Made by a program: the position numbers and the translations under genes. From Firmicutes bacterium UBA4845 (GTDB lineage: Bacteria > Bacillota > Clostridia > Tissierellales > Sedimentibacteraceae), in assembly GCA_002399975.1 (NCBI GenBank), contig DHER01000070.1, positions 1-62,236 on the forward strand: 62,236 nt of DNA, given 5' to 3'. Within the stretch, counting starts at the first letter, position 1, and every line of letters begins with the position of its first letter. The notes under the pieces were generated by a model. The model made no database searches. It was not told the origin of the DNA and saw only the letters and a program-made list of their open reading frames with translations. This document shows, in pieces, positions 1-8,948 of the stretch.

Positions 1-266
1 AACTAACTGTCAAACTCCCGTTCTATATAACCCACCATTTATTTGTGCTATTATATGCAATATAAATAGTTTGGACAATTAGAATACTTACTAAAAATAT
101 TTATTATTTAAAGATAATTATTAATTATATAGTTAAGAAAAAAATGAAGAGTGTAGTTAGTTTGCATTAAAGAAAATAGCTCTCATTAAACAAATAATCT
201 AATAATATTGTTATTTAATGGCATATGCTTTTAAATAAAATTCTATAAGAAAGGAGGATACATAAA

Positions 267-3200
267 ATGGAGAAAAGGAAAAGAGCAAAAGGAATCAGTA
301 TGGTTCTGCTGCTTATTATGGTACTTCAGTTGATTATGCCGGTCAATTTTGCTTACGGAGATGGTGTCCCATCAGAAGATATAAACTTGCCAGAAGGTAA
401 AGACATAGAAGACACAGATGAAGATACAATTTCTCCGGAAGATGAGGAATTTCCAGAAGGCAAATACACAGATGAAGAAGAAACAATTTCGTCGGAAGAT
501 ACAGACTTTCCAGAAGACAAAGACATAGATGAAGAAGAAACAGTTCCTTCGGAAGATACAGACTTAGATGATATTATAGGCGAGGAGGGCGCAGACATAT
601 CAGATAATGAAGTTCCGGAAGATACAACATATATGCCTGAAAATACGTCTGATTTACCTAAAGATAAGTTGTCTAATGCAGTAACACCGGCGGGAATTCA
701 GGTGGCAGAGATAGGACCGCTAAGGGACTTAGGCAATATTTTTACTTTTGAATCTATGACAGTTAATGGGAAGGAAGTATCTGACGGAGACATTATTGAA
801 ATAAAAGATGGTACTATAGCAGAAATTAGTTTTGAATGGGATACAAAAGATCTTAATGCCCAAGCTGGAGATACAGCAGAAGTACAACTTTCTGATGCAT
901 TTAAAACGATGACAACGCCAGCCACTGCTCTCATTGTTGACGGAACCAATGTAGGAACATACCATGTTGATAATGGTTTACTAATGTTTGAATTTAATGA
1001 AGGCATTAAAAAAGATGATGTTCATAATGGTTGGGTTAAACTTAGGCTGGAATTCAATCTTGAAAAATTTAAAGAGAATATTGAACAGGAAATTCCATTT
1101 CATGATGGAAGTGAACATAACATTACTGTTATTGCAAGACCTAATTTAGACCACAGTGGTATTACTAAAGAAGGACATCCTAATAGGGAAAAGAATGCAA
1201 CAGAAATTACTTGGACCATTGATGTCATTAATACCAATGATAAACCAATTACCGATGCACAATTACGTGACGAACTTCCTGAAGGATTAGGTGATGCTGA
1301 TAATTTTGTAATTAACCATCTAATTGTAGGATGTGATGGTGATATCAGAGAAGGTCAAGCAGCAGGTATCACAGCGACTGGTTTTCCGGTTGAATTAGGT
1401 GATATTGCTCCATATAAAGGATATCGTGTAACATTTACTACGCCAATTGAAGACTACGAACAAGAATCATTTACAAATGAAGCATGGTTTGAATATGATA
1501 ATGTATCATTGCCTGCTAAAACAACTGTTTTTGGACTGACACGTAGTAATCCTATCCAAAAAGAAGGTTCATACTTCTATGACAAAGAAAACAATATTGA
1601 TTATATTGACTGGGAAATCATTGTAAATGAAAACGGTCAAACAATTAATAATGCAATCGTCAAGGATGATGAATTACCTGCAGGTGTGAAACTTGTTCAA
1701 GAAACTATTAAAATTACTAAAAATGGTGCTGATGTAACAAATAAATTTGAAGTTGATGACTTTCCAATCACATTAGGTAAAGTAGCTGAGAATGAAGTTT
1801 ACAGAATCAAATTTAGGACTAAAGTAGATTGGTTGGAAGTAAATAATGGCGAGTATCAGAAAAATAACGGCTTCTTAAATAAAGCAACCTTATATGATGG
1901 TGATGATGAATTAAATGATGACGATGCAACTGTTTATATAAGCAGAGATCCAATTCTGGAAAAAGTAGGAGTAGACAATGTTGACTATGACAACAAAACA
2001 ATCACCTGGACAGTGACAGTCAATAAGGCAAAACACCCTTTAGGAGATGTTACAGTAACAGATGTGCTACCGAAGGGATTATCTCTTGATCCAAACAATA
2101 TTACCATTACTGGTGATAAAGACGGTGACTTCTCAAGTGTAGTGCCTAAATTAACATCTCAAGATGGCACAACCAAATTAGAAATTAATTTGACAAGCAT
2201 TGGTACCGAAACAGTTACAATCACTTATACTACCGACATTAAAGATTTTACCGCTTCTGGATTTACAAATAAGGTAGGTATTGATGGTGATGGCATCGGA
2301 GAATTGGAACCTCCAAGAGAAGTTGAAATTAACCCTGCGGCAAACACATATACAAAGAGTTTTGCCGGAATTAACTATGAAAAGAAAACCATTAACTGGC
2401 GTTTAAATGTTAATCCGAAAAGAGAAGCAATTGAAAAAGGGTTCGTGATTACAGACACATTCACTAATGATGGCTTGATTCTTCTTCCTGAAACACTTGA
2501 TATTGAATTAGGTGATGATAAATTAGAAGCCGGTATAGATTATAATTTAGCACCAATTGACGATCATTACAAAAATGGCTTTACCATTACTTTTAACCGT
2601 GCAATTGAAAAGGCAGAACTCGTTGTTACTTTTACAACTTCATATGACCCTAATTTAGAGATTATTCCTCACTCAAATATAAACGAGCCTGGGTTATATA
2701 GAAACAAAGCTCTATTTGAAGGTACAACTGAAAATGATAATCATATTAATGAAACTCGCGATGCCAGTCAGCTTGTAAGAGAAGACTCTTGGAAGAGTGG
2801 TAAAAAAGAAGGACAGTTAGTGCACTTTGATGAGGATAATCAGATAAATGGCTGGATAAGCGGCAGTGAACGTAAGATTGCGTGGCAGTTCTACTTCAAC
2901 TACCAACAACAAAACTTAGGAACCGGCGTTGTTGTTAAGGATACATTAGCTTACGATGGGGAGATTGACAAGAACAGTGTTGTAGTATCTGATTATACTG
3001 TTGATAAGGATGGAAATACAGAGATTATTACTAACAAAGTTGTAGATTCAGATAACTATGATTTGAAAGTTGACGGTAAAGAATTAGTCTTGACTTTCAA
3101 AGATGAATTTCAAGTATATGAACGTTATGCAGTTACTTTTACAACTTCAGTACCGAATAAATCAGCAGGAACTTATACAAATGATGCTGTTGTTACTGTT

Positions 3201-6113
3201 AATGGAACAGATTATACATATGAAGCAACGCTGCAATATAAAGAACATGACGATTTCCTAGATAAATCTGCAGTTGGTATTGATGGTAATAAAGTGTTTA
3301 CAGGGGACGAAGTTAACTGGCAGGTAAGAGTTAATGACAGTTTGTCTATTATTGAGAATGTTGTGATTACTGATACAATCAGTGCTGGACATGTTTATAC
3401 AGATGGTAGTCTTGAAGTTTTTAAACTGGTAGGAACTGAAGAAGTTCCATTAGTTAAAGATGAAGATTATACTCTTAAAGTAGATAAAAATACAGAAACG
3501 GGTGCAACAGATTTAAAGATTAAGCTTATAGATAAATTGGAGAACACCTTAATCTTAAGATACAAAACCGTTGTAACTAAAACTTATGGAACTATAGGCA
3601 ACAGTATCTCGCTAGATGGAACTGATTTTGAAATAAAGTCAGTAGAATCTGAACGACTAACGGCAAGTCAATTTTCTGACGCAGGTGGTGAATGGGCGGC
3701 AGGTAAAGGTGCATTCGAAGTTACTAAGGTAGATGCTGGAACAGGAGAAACAATAGAAAATAATGAAGCAAGCTTTACATTATGGTATAAATTAAATGGT
3801 GATTATGTACAATTTGGTGGAGATGGTGCAGTATTTAAAACTGTAAATGGTGTACTATCTATAGGAAATCTACCTTTGAGAACCTATTATCTTAAAGAAG
3901 AAAAAGCACCTGTGGGATACATAAAATTAGATGACGAAACAGAAATTGTTGTTGACGAGAAATATGATGGCAATAATGCAAATATAGTAAAATTAAAAGT
4001 GAAAAACACAAAAATAAAAACTGAAGTAACAGTTGTCAAAACATGGGTAGGTGGACCGACAACTCATCCAACAGTAAAACTTACGCTGTACAGACATATT
4101 GAAGGCGGTGCAAAAGAAGCAGCTGGAGAAAGTGTAACTTTAGAAAATGGAATCACATCCTACACATGGACTGACTTAGATAAGACAGACATGAACGGAA
4201 GTGAATACATATATACAGTAGATGAAGAAAATGTACCAAATGGCTATGTTAAGTCTATACAGGTTAATGGAAATATAGTAACTATAACTAACAGATTTGA
4301 ATTTAAAAAAACTGATATTACTGCAGAAAAGGTGTGGGATGGCGGATCAAGTCTTAAACCAACTATAAAGCTACAGTTATTTAGAAATGGTTCAGCATAT
4401 CAAAATTCAGTTACTTTAGTAAATGGAGATACAAAATATACTTGGTATGACTTAGATTTATATGATACATTCGGAGTACCATTTGAGTATATGGTAAGAG
4501 AAATTGAAATAGGTGGATCTAAAGTTGAAGAAGGTCAAACAGTCAATAACTATAAATATGAAGGGGTTACTGTAGATGATGATGGTAAATTTATCATAAC
4601 CAACACCTATGTAATTCCGACAGATGCAAGTGCAAAGGCAACGAAGGAATGGGTCAATGGATCAGAATCAAAACCGACAGTATGGTTCCAATTGTGGAGA
4701 CATATTGAAGACGGAGCAGAAGAACTTGTACCGGAAGCTGAAATTAAAGAATTAGCAAACGGTATAACAGAAGTAGAATGGACAGGTTTAGAAGAGACTG
4801 ATATAGCTGGAAATAAATATGAATTCAGCGTAAAAGAAGTCGATGCAGATGGTAATGACTTTACACCTGTAAACTACGAAAAAGCAGAAAATGGTTTGAC
4901 TGTAACAAACAACTATGTTAGTCCAAAAGATGCAAGCGCAAAGGCAGTGAAAGTATGGGATGGATTACCGGAAGGCAGAGAAATAGAAAAGCCGACTGTA
5001 TGGTTTGAACTGTTTAGATATGTAGGAACAGAAGAAACTGAAGAAACTGAAGCTGTACCGGGTGCTGAATTTAAAGAGCTGGCAGATGGAATAACAGAAG
5101 TAGTTTGGACCGGTCTAACCAAAACAAACTCTGACGGACAAGAATACAGCTTCTTAGTAAAAGAAGTAGATGCAGATGGAAATGATTTTGTACCGGAAAA
5201 TTATAAAAAATCAGAAGATGGCTTAACAGTTACCAATACCTATACAAAGAAAGACGTAACAGCAGAAAAGGTGTGGGATGGCGGTTCTACCCCAAGACCT
5301 ACAATTTGGTTTGAGTTATATCGACAGGTTGAAGGCGGAGAGTTGGAAAAAGTGGATGTTGCCATCAAGGAATTAGCAGATGGTGTAACAGAAGTGACTT
5401 GGGAAGATGTAGATAAAACAGACGAGTTTGGTAATGAATATAGCTACTCTGTTAAAGAAGTAGATGCAGATGGTAATGATTTTGTACCAAGCAGATACAG
5501 AAAATCTGAAGTTGGACTAACAGTTACTAACACCAAGAGACCGTCCGGCGGCAGAGAAGATCCCAATCCTGTTGAAAAGAAGGGTAAAATTATCGTAAAC
5601 AAGGTTGATGAAGAAAAAAAACCACTTTCCGAAGCTGAATTTACATTATATGATGCAAATGGCAAGGTTGTTGCTAAAGAAGTGACAGGTCCTGATGGAA
5701 CAGTATCCTTTACTGATTTGCAGAAAGGTCAATATGTGCTTAAGGAAACAAAGGCACCTGAAGGATACATTCTTGGTGATGATGAAACTGATATTAAAAT
5801 CAGCGGCTCAGGAACAAAGTCATACACAGTTGTAAATAGAAAAGACGAAAAACCGACTCCGCCAACTCCCGATGAACCGACGAAACCGGATGAACCAAAA
5901 CCCGGTGAACCGGCAAATCCGGATGAACCGACGAAACCAAACGAACCGGAGACTCCAGCAAAGGAATGGGAAGATATAAGCGACCCCAATGCACCAAAGG
6001 AAACAGCTGCATTACCTAATACGGGTCATCCGCTTAACACATGGATGCTTGGATTTACCGGATTGTCTATGATATTGGCAGGCATGGTTTTAAGCAAAAG
6101 GAAAATTATATAG
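267..6113 (+). CDS. Giant LPXTG-anchored surface adhesin with Cna-B repeats
   Basis: Predicted cell-wall-anchored adhesin of 1948 residues. A signal peptide (basic start, hydrophobic core about residues 10-26, cleavage near AYG at 31) is followed by an acidic Glu/Asp-rich stretch (35-135) containing imperfect repeats of about 20 residues. Six repeats of 130-160 residues with a W-x-(I/V/F)-x-(V/F) core begin near residues 309, 441, 573, 703, 867 and 1010 and resemble isopeptide-forming fimbrial or collagen-binding modules. A SpaA-like domain follows near 1147, then five Cna-B domains near 1250, 1347, 1451, 1552 and 1661, a second SpaA-like domain near 1772, a Pro/Glu/Lys wall-spanning region near 1860, and LPNTG at 1916-1920 with a hydrophobic helix and KRK tail. 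The start has a strong AAGGAGG site at 250-257. A sortase follows directly, so that enzyme probably anchors it. The ligand cannot be told from sequence. The 266 bases upstream are A/T-rich with no promoter I would commit to. Confidence 0.93.
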   Translation: MEKRKRAKGISMVLLLIMVLQLIMPVNFAYGDGVPSEDINLPEGKDIEDTDEDTISPEDEEFPEGKYTDEEETISSEDTDFPEDKDIDEEETVPSEDTDLDDIIGEEGADISDNEVPEDTTYMPENTSDLPKDKLSNAVTPAGIQVAEIGPLRDLGNIFTFESMTVNGKEVSDGDIIEIKDGTIAEISFEWDTKDLNAQAGDTAEVQLSDAFKTMTTPATALIVDGTNVGTYHVDNGLLMFEFNEGIKKDDVHNGWVKLRLEFNLEKFKENIEQEIPFHDGSEHNITVIARPNLDHSGITKEGHPNREKNATEITWTIDVINTNDKPITDAQLRDELPEGLGDADNFVINHLIVGCDGDIREGQAAGITATGFPVELGDIAPYKGYRVTFTTPIEDYEQESFTNEAWFEYDNVSLPAKTTVFGLTRSNPIQKEGSYFYDKENNIDYIDWEIIVNENGQTINNAIVKDDELPAGVKLVQETIKITKNGADVTNKFEVDDFPITLGKVAENEVYRIKFRTKVDWLEVNNGEYQKNNGFLNKATLYDGDDELNDDDATVYISRDPILEKVGVDNVDYDNKTITWTVTVNKAKHPLGDVTVTDVLPKGLSLDPNNITITGDKDGDFSSVVPKLTSQDGTTKLEINLTSIGTETVTITYTTDIKDFTASGFTNKVGIDGDGIGELEPPREVEINPAANTYTKSFAGINYEKKTINWRLNVNPKREAIEKGFVITDTFTNDGLILLPETLDIELGDDKLEAGIDYNLAPIDDHYKNGFTITFNRAIEKAELVVTFTTSYDPNLEIIPHSNINEPGLYRNKALFEGTTENDNHINETRDASQLVREDSWKSGKKEGQLVHFDEDNQINGWISGSERKIAWQFYFNYQQQNLGTGVVVKDTLAYDGEIDKNSVVVSDYTVDKDGNTEIITNKVVDSDNYDLKVDGKELVLTFKDEFQVYERYAVTFTTSVPNKSAGTYTNDAVVTVNGTDYTYEATLQYKEHDDFLDKSAVGIDGNKVFTGDEVNWQVRVNDSLSIIENVVITDTISAGHVYTDGSLEVFKLVGTEEVPLVKDEDYTLKVDKNTETGATDLKIKLIDKLENTLILRYKTVVTKTYGTIGNSISLDGTDFEIKSVESERLTASQFSDAGGEWAAGKGAFEVTKVDAGTGETIENNEASFTLWYKLNGDYVQFGGDGAVFKTVNGVLSIGNLPLRTYYLKEEKAPVGYIKLDDETEIVVDEKYDGNNANIVKLKVKNTKIKTEVTVVKTWVGGPTTHPTVKLTLYRHIEGGAKEAAGESVTLENGITSYTWTDLDKTDMNGSEYIYTVDEENVPNGYVKSIQVNGNIVTITNRFEFKKTDITAEKVWDGGSSLKPTIKLQLFRNGSAYQNSVTLVNGDTKYTWYDLDLYDTFGVPFEYMVREIEIGGSKVEEGQTVNNYKYEGVTVDDDGKFIITNTYVIPTDASAKATKEWVNGSESKPTVWFQLWRHIEDGAEELVPEAEIKELANGITEVEWTGLEETDIAGNKYEFSVKEVDADGNDFTPVNYEKAENGLTVTNNYVSPKDASAKAVKVWDGLPEGREIEKPTVWFELFRYVGTEETEETEAVPGAEFKELADGITEVVWTGLTKTNSDGQEYSFLVKEVDADGNDFVPENYKKSEDGLTVTNTYTKKDVTAEKVWDGGSTPRPTIWFELYRQVEGGELEKVDVAIKELADGVTEVTWEDVDKTDEFGNEYSYSVKEVDADGNDFVPSRYRKSEVGLTVTNTKRPSGGREDPNPVEKKGKIIVNKVDEEKKPLSEAEFTLYDANGKVVAKEVTGPDGTVSFTDLQKGQYVLKETKAPEGYILGDDETDIKISGSGTKSYTVVNRKDEKPTPPTPDEPTKPDEPKPGEPANPDEPTKPNEPETPAKEWEDISDPNAPKETAALPNTGHPLNTWMLGFTGLSMILAGMVLSKRKII
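4833..5488 (+). repeat. Near-identical DNA repeat inside Cna-B modules
   Basis: Three copies of a roughly 35-base segment encoding KEVDADGNDF start at 4833, 5161 and 5454, about 290-330 bases apart and at equivalent positions in successive Cna-B domains. Similarity at nucleotide level is high (mostly third-position changes), so these modules were duplicated recently or are homogenised by recombination, and repeat number may vary between strains. Confidence 0.75.
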
Positions 6114-6124
6114 GTTAAATTAAC

Positions 6125-6145
6125 GAGAGGAGCTGTGCTCCTCTC
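6125..6145 (+). promoter_or_regulatory. Intercistronic hairpin between adhesin and sortase
   Basis: A perfect 9-bp stem (GAGAGGAGC / GCTCCTCTC) with a 3-base loop lies 11 bases after the adhesin stop codon. Only AAATTTT follows, so it is at best a weak terminator. It could stabilise the upstream mRNA or let only some transcripts continue into the sortase gene. The 3' arm contains TCCTCT, complementary to the sortase ribosome site AGAGGA a few bases downstream. Confidence 0.6.
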
Positions 6146-6164
6146 AAATTTTAAGAGGATATAT

Positions 6165-6815
6165 ATGATAAGAAAGTATTTGCCCCGTATTTTGATTTTT
6201 TTGGGTATTGTAATAATGGGAACTGCAGTGTACTTGGAAATCAGCACTGAATATTATCAAAAAAAATTAGTTGAAGAATATGACAGGTATATCAGCAATT
6301 TGCAAAAGGCTGAGGAAGCGGCACAGCCTTCAGATGAACCACATTCGGAAATAAATACTGATACTGATGAAAAACCTCAGGAAGCAGTGGAAGTAAATCC
6401 TGTGGAGAAATATCTTGAAGGCAAGGAGCTCAGCGGAATAGTAGAAATTCCAAGTCTTGGAGTAAAGGCTGCAATACTTGAAGGAATTGATGACAGAGCT
6501 TTGAAATACACTGTTGGACATTACCCGGGTACTGCAGATCCCGGTGAAAAGGGCAACTGCGTTCTTTTAGGCCACAGAAATTATGTGTATGGACATTATT
6601 TCAGAAAGCTGAATGAGCTAAAGACAGGAGACCAGGTTATATTAAGAAAGGGGAAGGATATCTTTACATATACTGTAACCGAGTCATTTGTTGTGGAGCC
6701 TGAGGAGGTATGGGTTTTAGAGCCTGCGAAGGATACCATTTTGACAATGATTACCTGTACGCCTGTGCCTGCCTATACTCACAGGCTTGTAGTCAGAGGC
6801 GCCATTATGGAGTAG
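6165..6815 (+). CDS. Sortase (class D-like)
   Basis: Membrane-bound cysteine transpeptidase of 216 residues that cleaves an LPXTG-type signal and links the protein to the wall or a pilin. It has an N-terminal membrane helix (about residues 5-22), an acidic linker, then the sortase barrel with the catalytic His in LLGHRN, the Cys in TMITCTPV (the TLxTC-type motif) and the Arg in HRLVVRG. The ATG at 6165 is preferred because AAGAGGA precedes it; an upstream in-frame GTG at 6135 lies inside the hairpin. It sits 51 bases after the LPNTG adhesin, which is the obvious substrate. Class D is inferred from size and motif spacing. Confidence 0.9.
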   Translation: MIRKYLPRILIFLGIVIMGTAVYLEISTEYYQKKLVEEYDRYISNLQKAEEAAQPSDEPHSEINTDTDEKPQEAVEVNPVEKYLEGKELSGIVEIPSLGVKAAILEGIDDRALKYTVGHYPGTADPGEKGNCVLLGHRNYVYGHYFRKLNELKTGDQVILRKGKDIFTYTVTESFVVEPEEVWVLEPAKDTILTMITCTPVPAYTHRLVVRGAIME

Positions 6816-6888
6816 TATATTTTTAAGTTACTTATTTGCTATTTAATGCTATGATATAGTAATGCCTTTAGTTAAGATGTCTTTATTG

Positions 6889-7317
6889 CTATTTTTTAAA
6901 AATTATAATTCCTGCAATCATTAGAACTACACCAATTAATTTACTCAATTCAAAACATAACTTTTCAGTACCGAATAACCCGAAGCCTTCAATTATACAG
7001 GAAACAACGAGCTGTGCCAATAAAATCAACATTGTGGCATATATGGGTCCTAAACCTGATATGCTTTTAATAACGGTGAATGTAATAAATGCACCGATGA
7101 CTCCGCCAAGTAAATACAGTTTATTACTTACATTAAATACCGAAAATAAATTCTCACGTCCTGTAAAAAACCACATACCTATACTTACAACAAGAGCTGT
7201 TAATTGCACCCAACTGTTGGTAGCCCACATATTTGATGAATCCATGACACGAGTATTGAAAATACCTTGAACGCTCATTAACAATCCGGCTGCCAATGCA
7301 AACAAAATACCAGTCAT
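6889..7317 (-). CDS. DUF606/YdcZ-type small membrane transporter
   Basis: A 142-residue protein of almost wholly hydrophobic segments (about 5 helices), matching half-size drug/metabolite-superfamily proteins of the DUF606 (YdcZ) group; early features are the GILFALAAGLLMSVQG and NTRVM segments. Such half-size transporters usually work as dimers, and substrates are mostly unknown. TAGGAGGATTAA precedes the ATG, and a candidate promoter (TTAAAT, 18-base spacer, TATACT) lies upstream on the same strand. It is convergent with the sortase gene and has no partner on its own strand. Confidence 0.75.
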   Translation of the reverse strand: MTGILFALAAGLLMSVQGIFNTRVMDSSNMWATNSWVQLTALVVSIGMWFFTGRENLFSVFNVSNKLYLLGGVIGAFITFTVIKSISGLGPIYATMLILLAQLVVSCIIEGFGLFGTEKLCFELSKLIGVVLMIAGIIIFKK

Positions 7318-7513
7318 TTAATCCTCCTAAAAATGATATTACAGTATAGTATTCCTTAAAAAATGAATTTAAGTAAAATAATTGGGAAAATTCGTGTATC
7401 ATTAAATTTAATATTCTTTGATTAAAGAATTGAGGGAAAGAGGGAGGTGACTTATGATGCAGTAAGATTTTTCAAATATAAAATAAGTATTGAATTAGAA
7501 TTTAGGATGTGCC

Positions 7514-7550
7514 CAAAACTTGTCCATATTTTTAGGTTTGACAAGTTTTG
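7514..7550. repeat. Inverted repeat, candidate activator site or palindromic element
   Basis: Perfect 11-bp arms CAAAACTTGTC and GACAAGTTTTG are separated by 15 bases. The centre is about 120 bases upstream of the -24/-12 promoter, the range in which sigma-54 enhancer-binding proteins bind. It could instead be a mobile palindromic element or a hairpin. Only one copy was noticed in this window. Confidence 0.5.
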
Positions 7551-7645
7551 AGCGTGAGGCAAGGAGAAAGCGACAATTTTTCGCCGTTTTATCTATGTTA
7601 AAAAACCATCAAACAAAATATGTGCATTTTCTAACGTTTTTTTAT

Positions 7646-7661
7646 TGGCATGATAATTGCT
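7646..7661 (+). promoter_or_regulatory. Sigma-54 (-24/-12) promoter of the ald gene
   Basis: TGGCATGATAATTGCT matches the TGGCAyr-N4-TTGCw consensus, with GG and GC dinucleotides exactly 10 bases apart. It lies 62 bases before the ATG of the alanine-dehydrogenase-family gene. A sigma-54 enhancer-binding regulator is encoded at 11331-12749 at the end of the same cluster, which supports the assignment. Confidence 0.82.
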
Positions 7662-7722
7662 TATGTATATTATGTAGCCAATAGGACTACACAAAATTTA
7701 TTATAGGAGGAAAATACTAGTC

Positions 7723-8841
7723 ATGGTAATTGGAATTGCAAAAGAAATAAAAAACAACGAATATCGTGTGGCGTGTACGCCAGAAGGAGTTAATGAGTTT
7801 GTAAGAAAAGGACATAAAGTTCTGGTTGAAAAAGATGCCGGTATAGGCAGTGGATTTTCAAATGTAGCTTATCAGGAAGCTGGCGCTGAAATAGTTGAAA
7901 GTGCCGAAGAGTTGTATAAACGTTCGGAATTAATCTATAAGGTTAAGGAAATCCTTCCTGAAGAATATAAGTATCTTCGAAAAGATCTAATCGTTTTTAC
8001 TTATATTCATTCAAATGCGCATAGGGAACAAACAGATGTTTTCCTTGAATCAAAGGCGATCGGTATTGCATATGAAGATGTTACAGATCCAGAAGGCGGA
8101 TTTCCTTTATTAAAACCGATGAGCGAGATTGCAGGCAAAGGCGGATTTATTGCTGCAGTAAACTTCTCTCAAAAGATTCATAATGGAGAAGGTTTATTAC
8201 TAAGCAAAATTGCAGGAATCGAAACACCGGATATTACAATAATCGGTGCCGGTAATGCAGGTTTTAGTGCAGCTGAATTAGCTTCTCAATGTGGGAATAA
8301 AGTTACAATTCTTGATACAAATATAAAGAGGCTTGAAGAGGTTAAGAATTTGTTGCCGGAAAACGTGGAACTGTTGTATTCTAATGAAGCAAATCTTGTG
8401 AAATGCATGAAGAGAACTGATGTGCTTATTAATTGCATTCTGTGGCCTAAGTGGAGAAAAGATCATCTTGTAACAAAAGATATGCTTAAGCTCATGAAAA
8501 AAGGAGCAATGATTGTTGATGTAGCCTGCGATGAGGGCGGTGCAATAGAAACTTGCAGATCAACAACTCATGATGATCCTATTTATTATGAAGAAGGAAT
8601 TCTTCATTATTGTGTCGACAATATTCCTGCAGCATTTCCTAAAACATCAACTTATGCGTTATGTAATGCAACCTTGCCATATGCAATGCAAATAGCAAAT
8701 AAAGGTGTAAAGAAAGCATTGATAGAAAATAGCTATTTGAGAAGAGGACTTACGTCATGGAACGGCGAACTGACCTTAGAAGAAACAGGATTAAAGCAGA
8801 ATCGCCCCTATACAACTCCTGAGAAAGCTCTCGGAATGTAA
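7723..8841 (+). CDS. ald: Alanine dehydrogenase family enzyme
   Basis: NAD-dependent amino-acid dehydrogenase, 372 residues, the usual length for Ald (alanine to pyruvate, ammonia and NADH). The N-terminal AlaDh/PNT domain shows KEIKNNEYRVACTP, the substrate-binding Lys in YKVKE and the catalytic-type His in FTYIHSN. The Rossmann loop is IIGAGNAG near residue 170, and the C-terminal HYCVDNIP and KTSTYAL motifs are typical. The segments around IHNGEGLLLSKIAGI and LWPKWRKDHL differ from textbook Ald, so substrate preference may differ. It is first in a likely operon with an amino-acid permease and a racemase-family protein, preceded by a sigma-54 promoter and a GGAGG site. Together they look like an inducible amino-acid utilisation set. 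Confidence 0.82.
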   Translation: MVIGIAKEIKNNEYRVACTPEGVNEFVRKGHKVLVEKDAGIGSGFSNVAYQEAGAEIVESAEELYKRSELIYKVKEILPEEYKYLRKDLIVFTYIHSNAHREQTDVFLESKAIGIAYEDVTDPEGGFPLLKPMSEIAGKGGFIAAVNFSQKIHNGEGLLLSKIAGIETPDITIIGAGNAGFSAAELASQCGNKVTILDTNIKRLEEVKNLLPENVELLYSNEANLVKCMKRTDVLINCILWPKWRKDHLVTKDMLKLMKKGAMIVDVACDEGGAIETCRSTTHDDPIYYEEGILHYCVDNIPAAFPKTSTYALCNATLPYAMQIANKGVKKALIENSYLRRGLTSWNGELTLEETGLKQNRPYTTPEKALGM

Positions 8842-8849
8842 AAAGAATA

Positions 8850-8902
8850 AACGGTAATGCTATTATCATAATTCTCTGAATTTTGATTGATTCATTACCG
8901 TT
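8850..8902 (+). promoter_or_regulatory. Long-loop inverted repeat between ald and permease
   Basis: AACGGTAATG and CATTACCGTT form a perfect 10-bp stem around a 33-base loop. No T-run follows, so it is more likely an mRNA processing or stability element than a terminator. Confidence 0.45.
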
Positions 8903-8948
8903 AAGCAAAAGCTAAAAAATTTAAATCAGAATAAATTGAGGTGAAACC

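Larger units (their letters stand above)
7318..7722. other. 405-bp intergenic region with divergent control elements
   Basis: This gap holds the promoter of the minus-strand YdcZ-type gene, a short dyad (ATTCTTT, GATT, AAAGAAT) at 7413-7430, a long inverted repeat at 7514-7550, a G/A-rich segment after it, and a sigma-54 type promoter at 7646-7661 for the alanine-dehydrogenase-family gene. No protein-coding stretch is convincing. Confidence 0.7.

Noticed and set aside
353..598. Minus-strand Ser-rich open frame
   Set aside because: A mirror of the repetitive Glu/Asp-rich codons of the adhesin; no ribosome site or independent support.
4833..5488. Direct repeats as a possible CRISPR-like array
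   Set aside because: The units are coding, about 300 bases apart and match Cna-B protein modules.
7441..7465. Strong ribosome site followed by ATG ATG CAG TAA
   Set aside because: A three-codon frame cannot be supported as a gene; it could be a remnant or chance, with no leader-peptide features.
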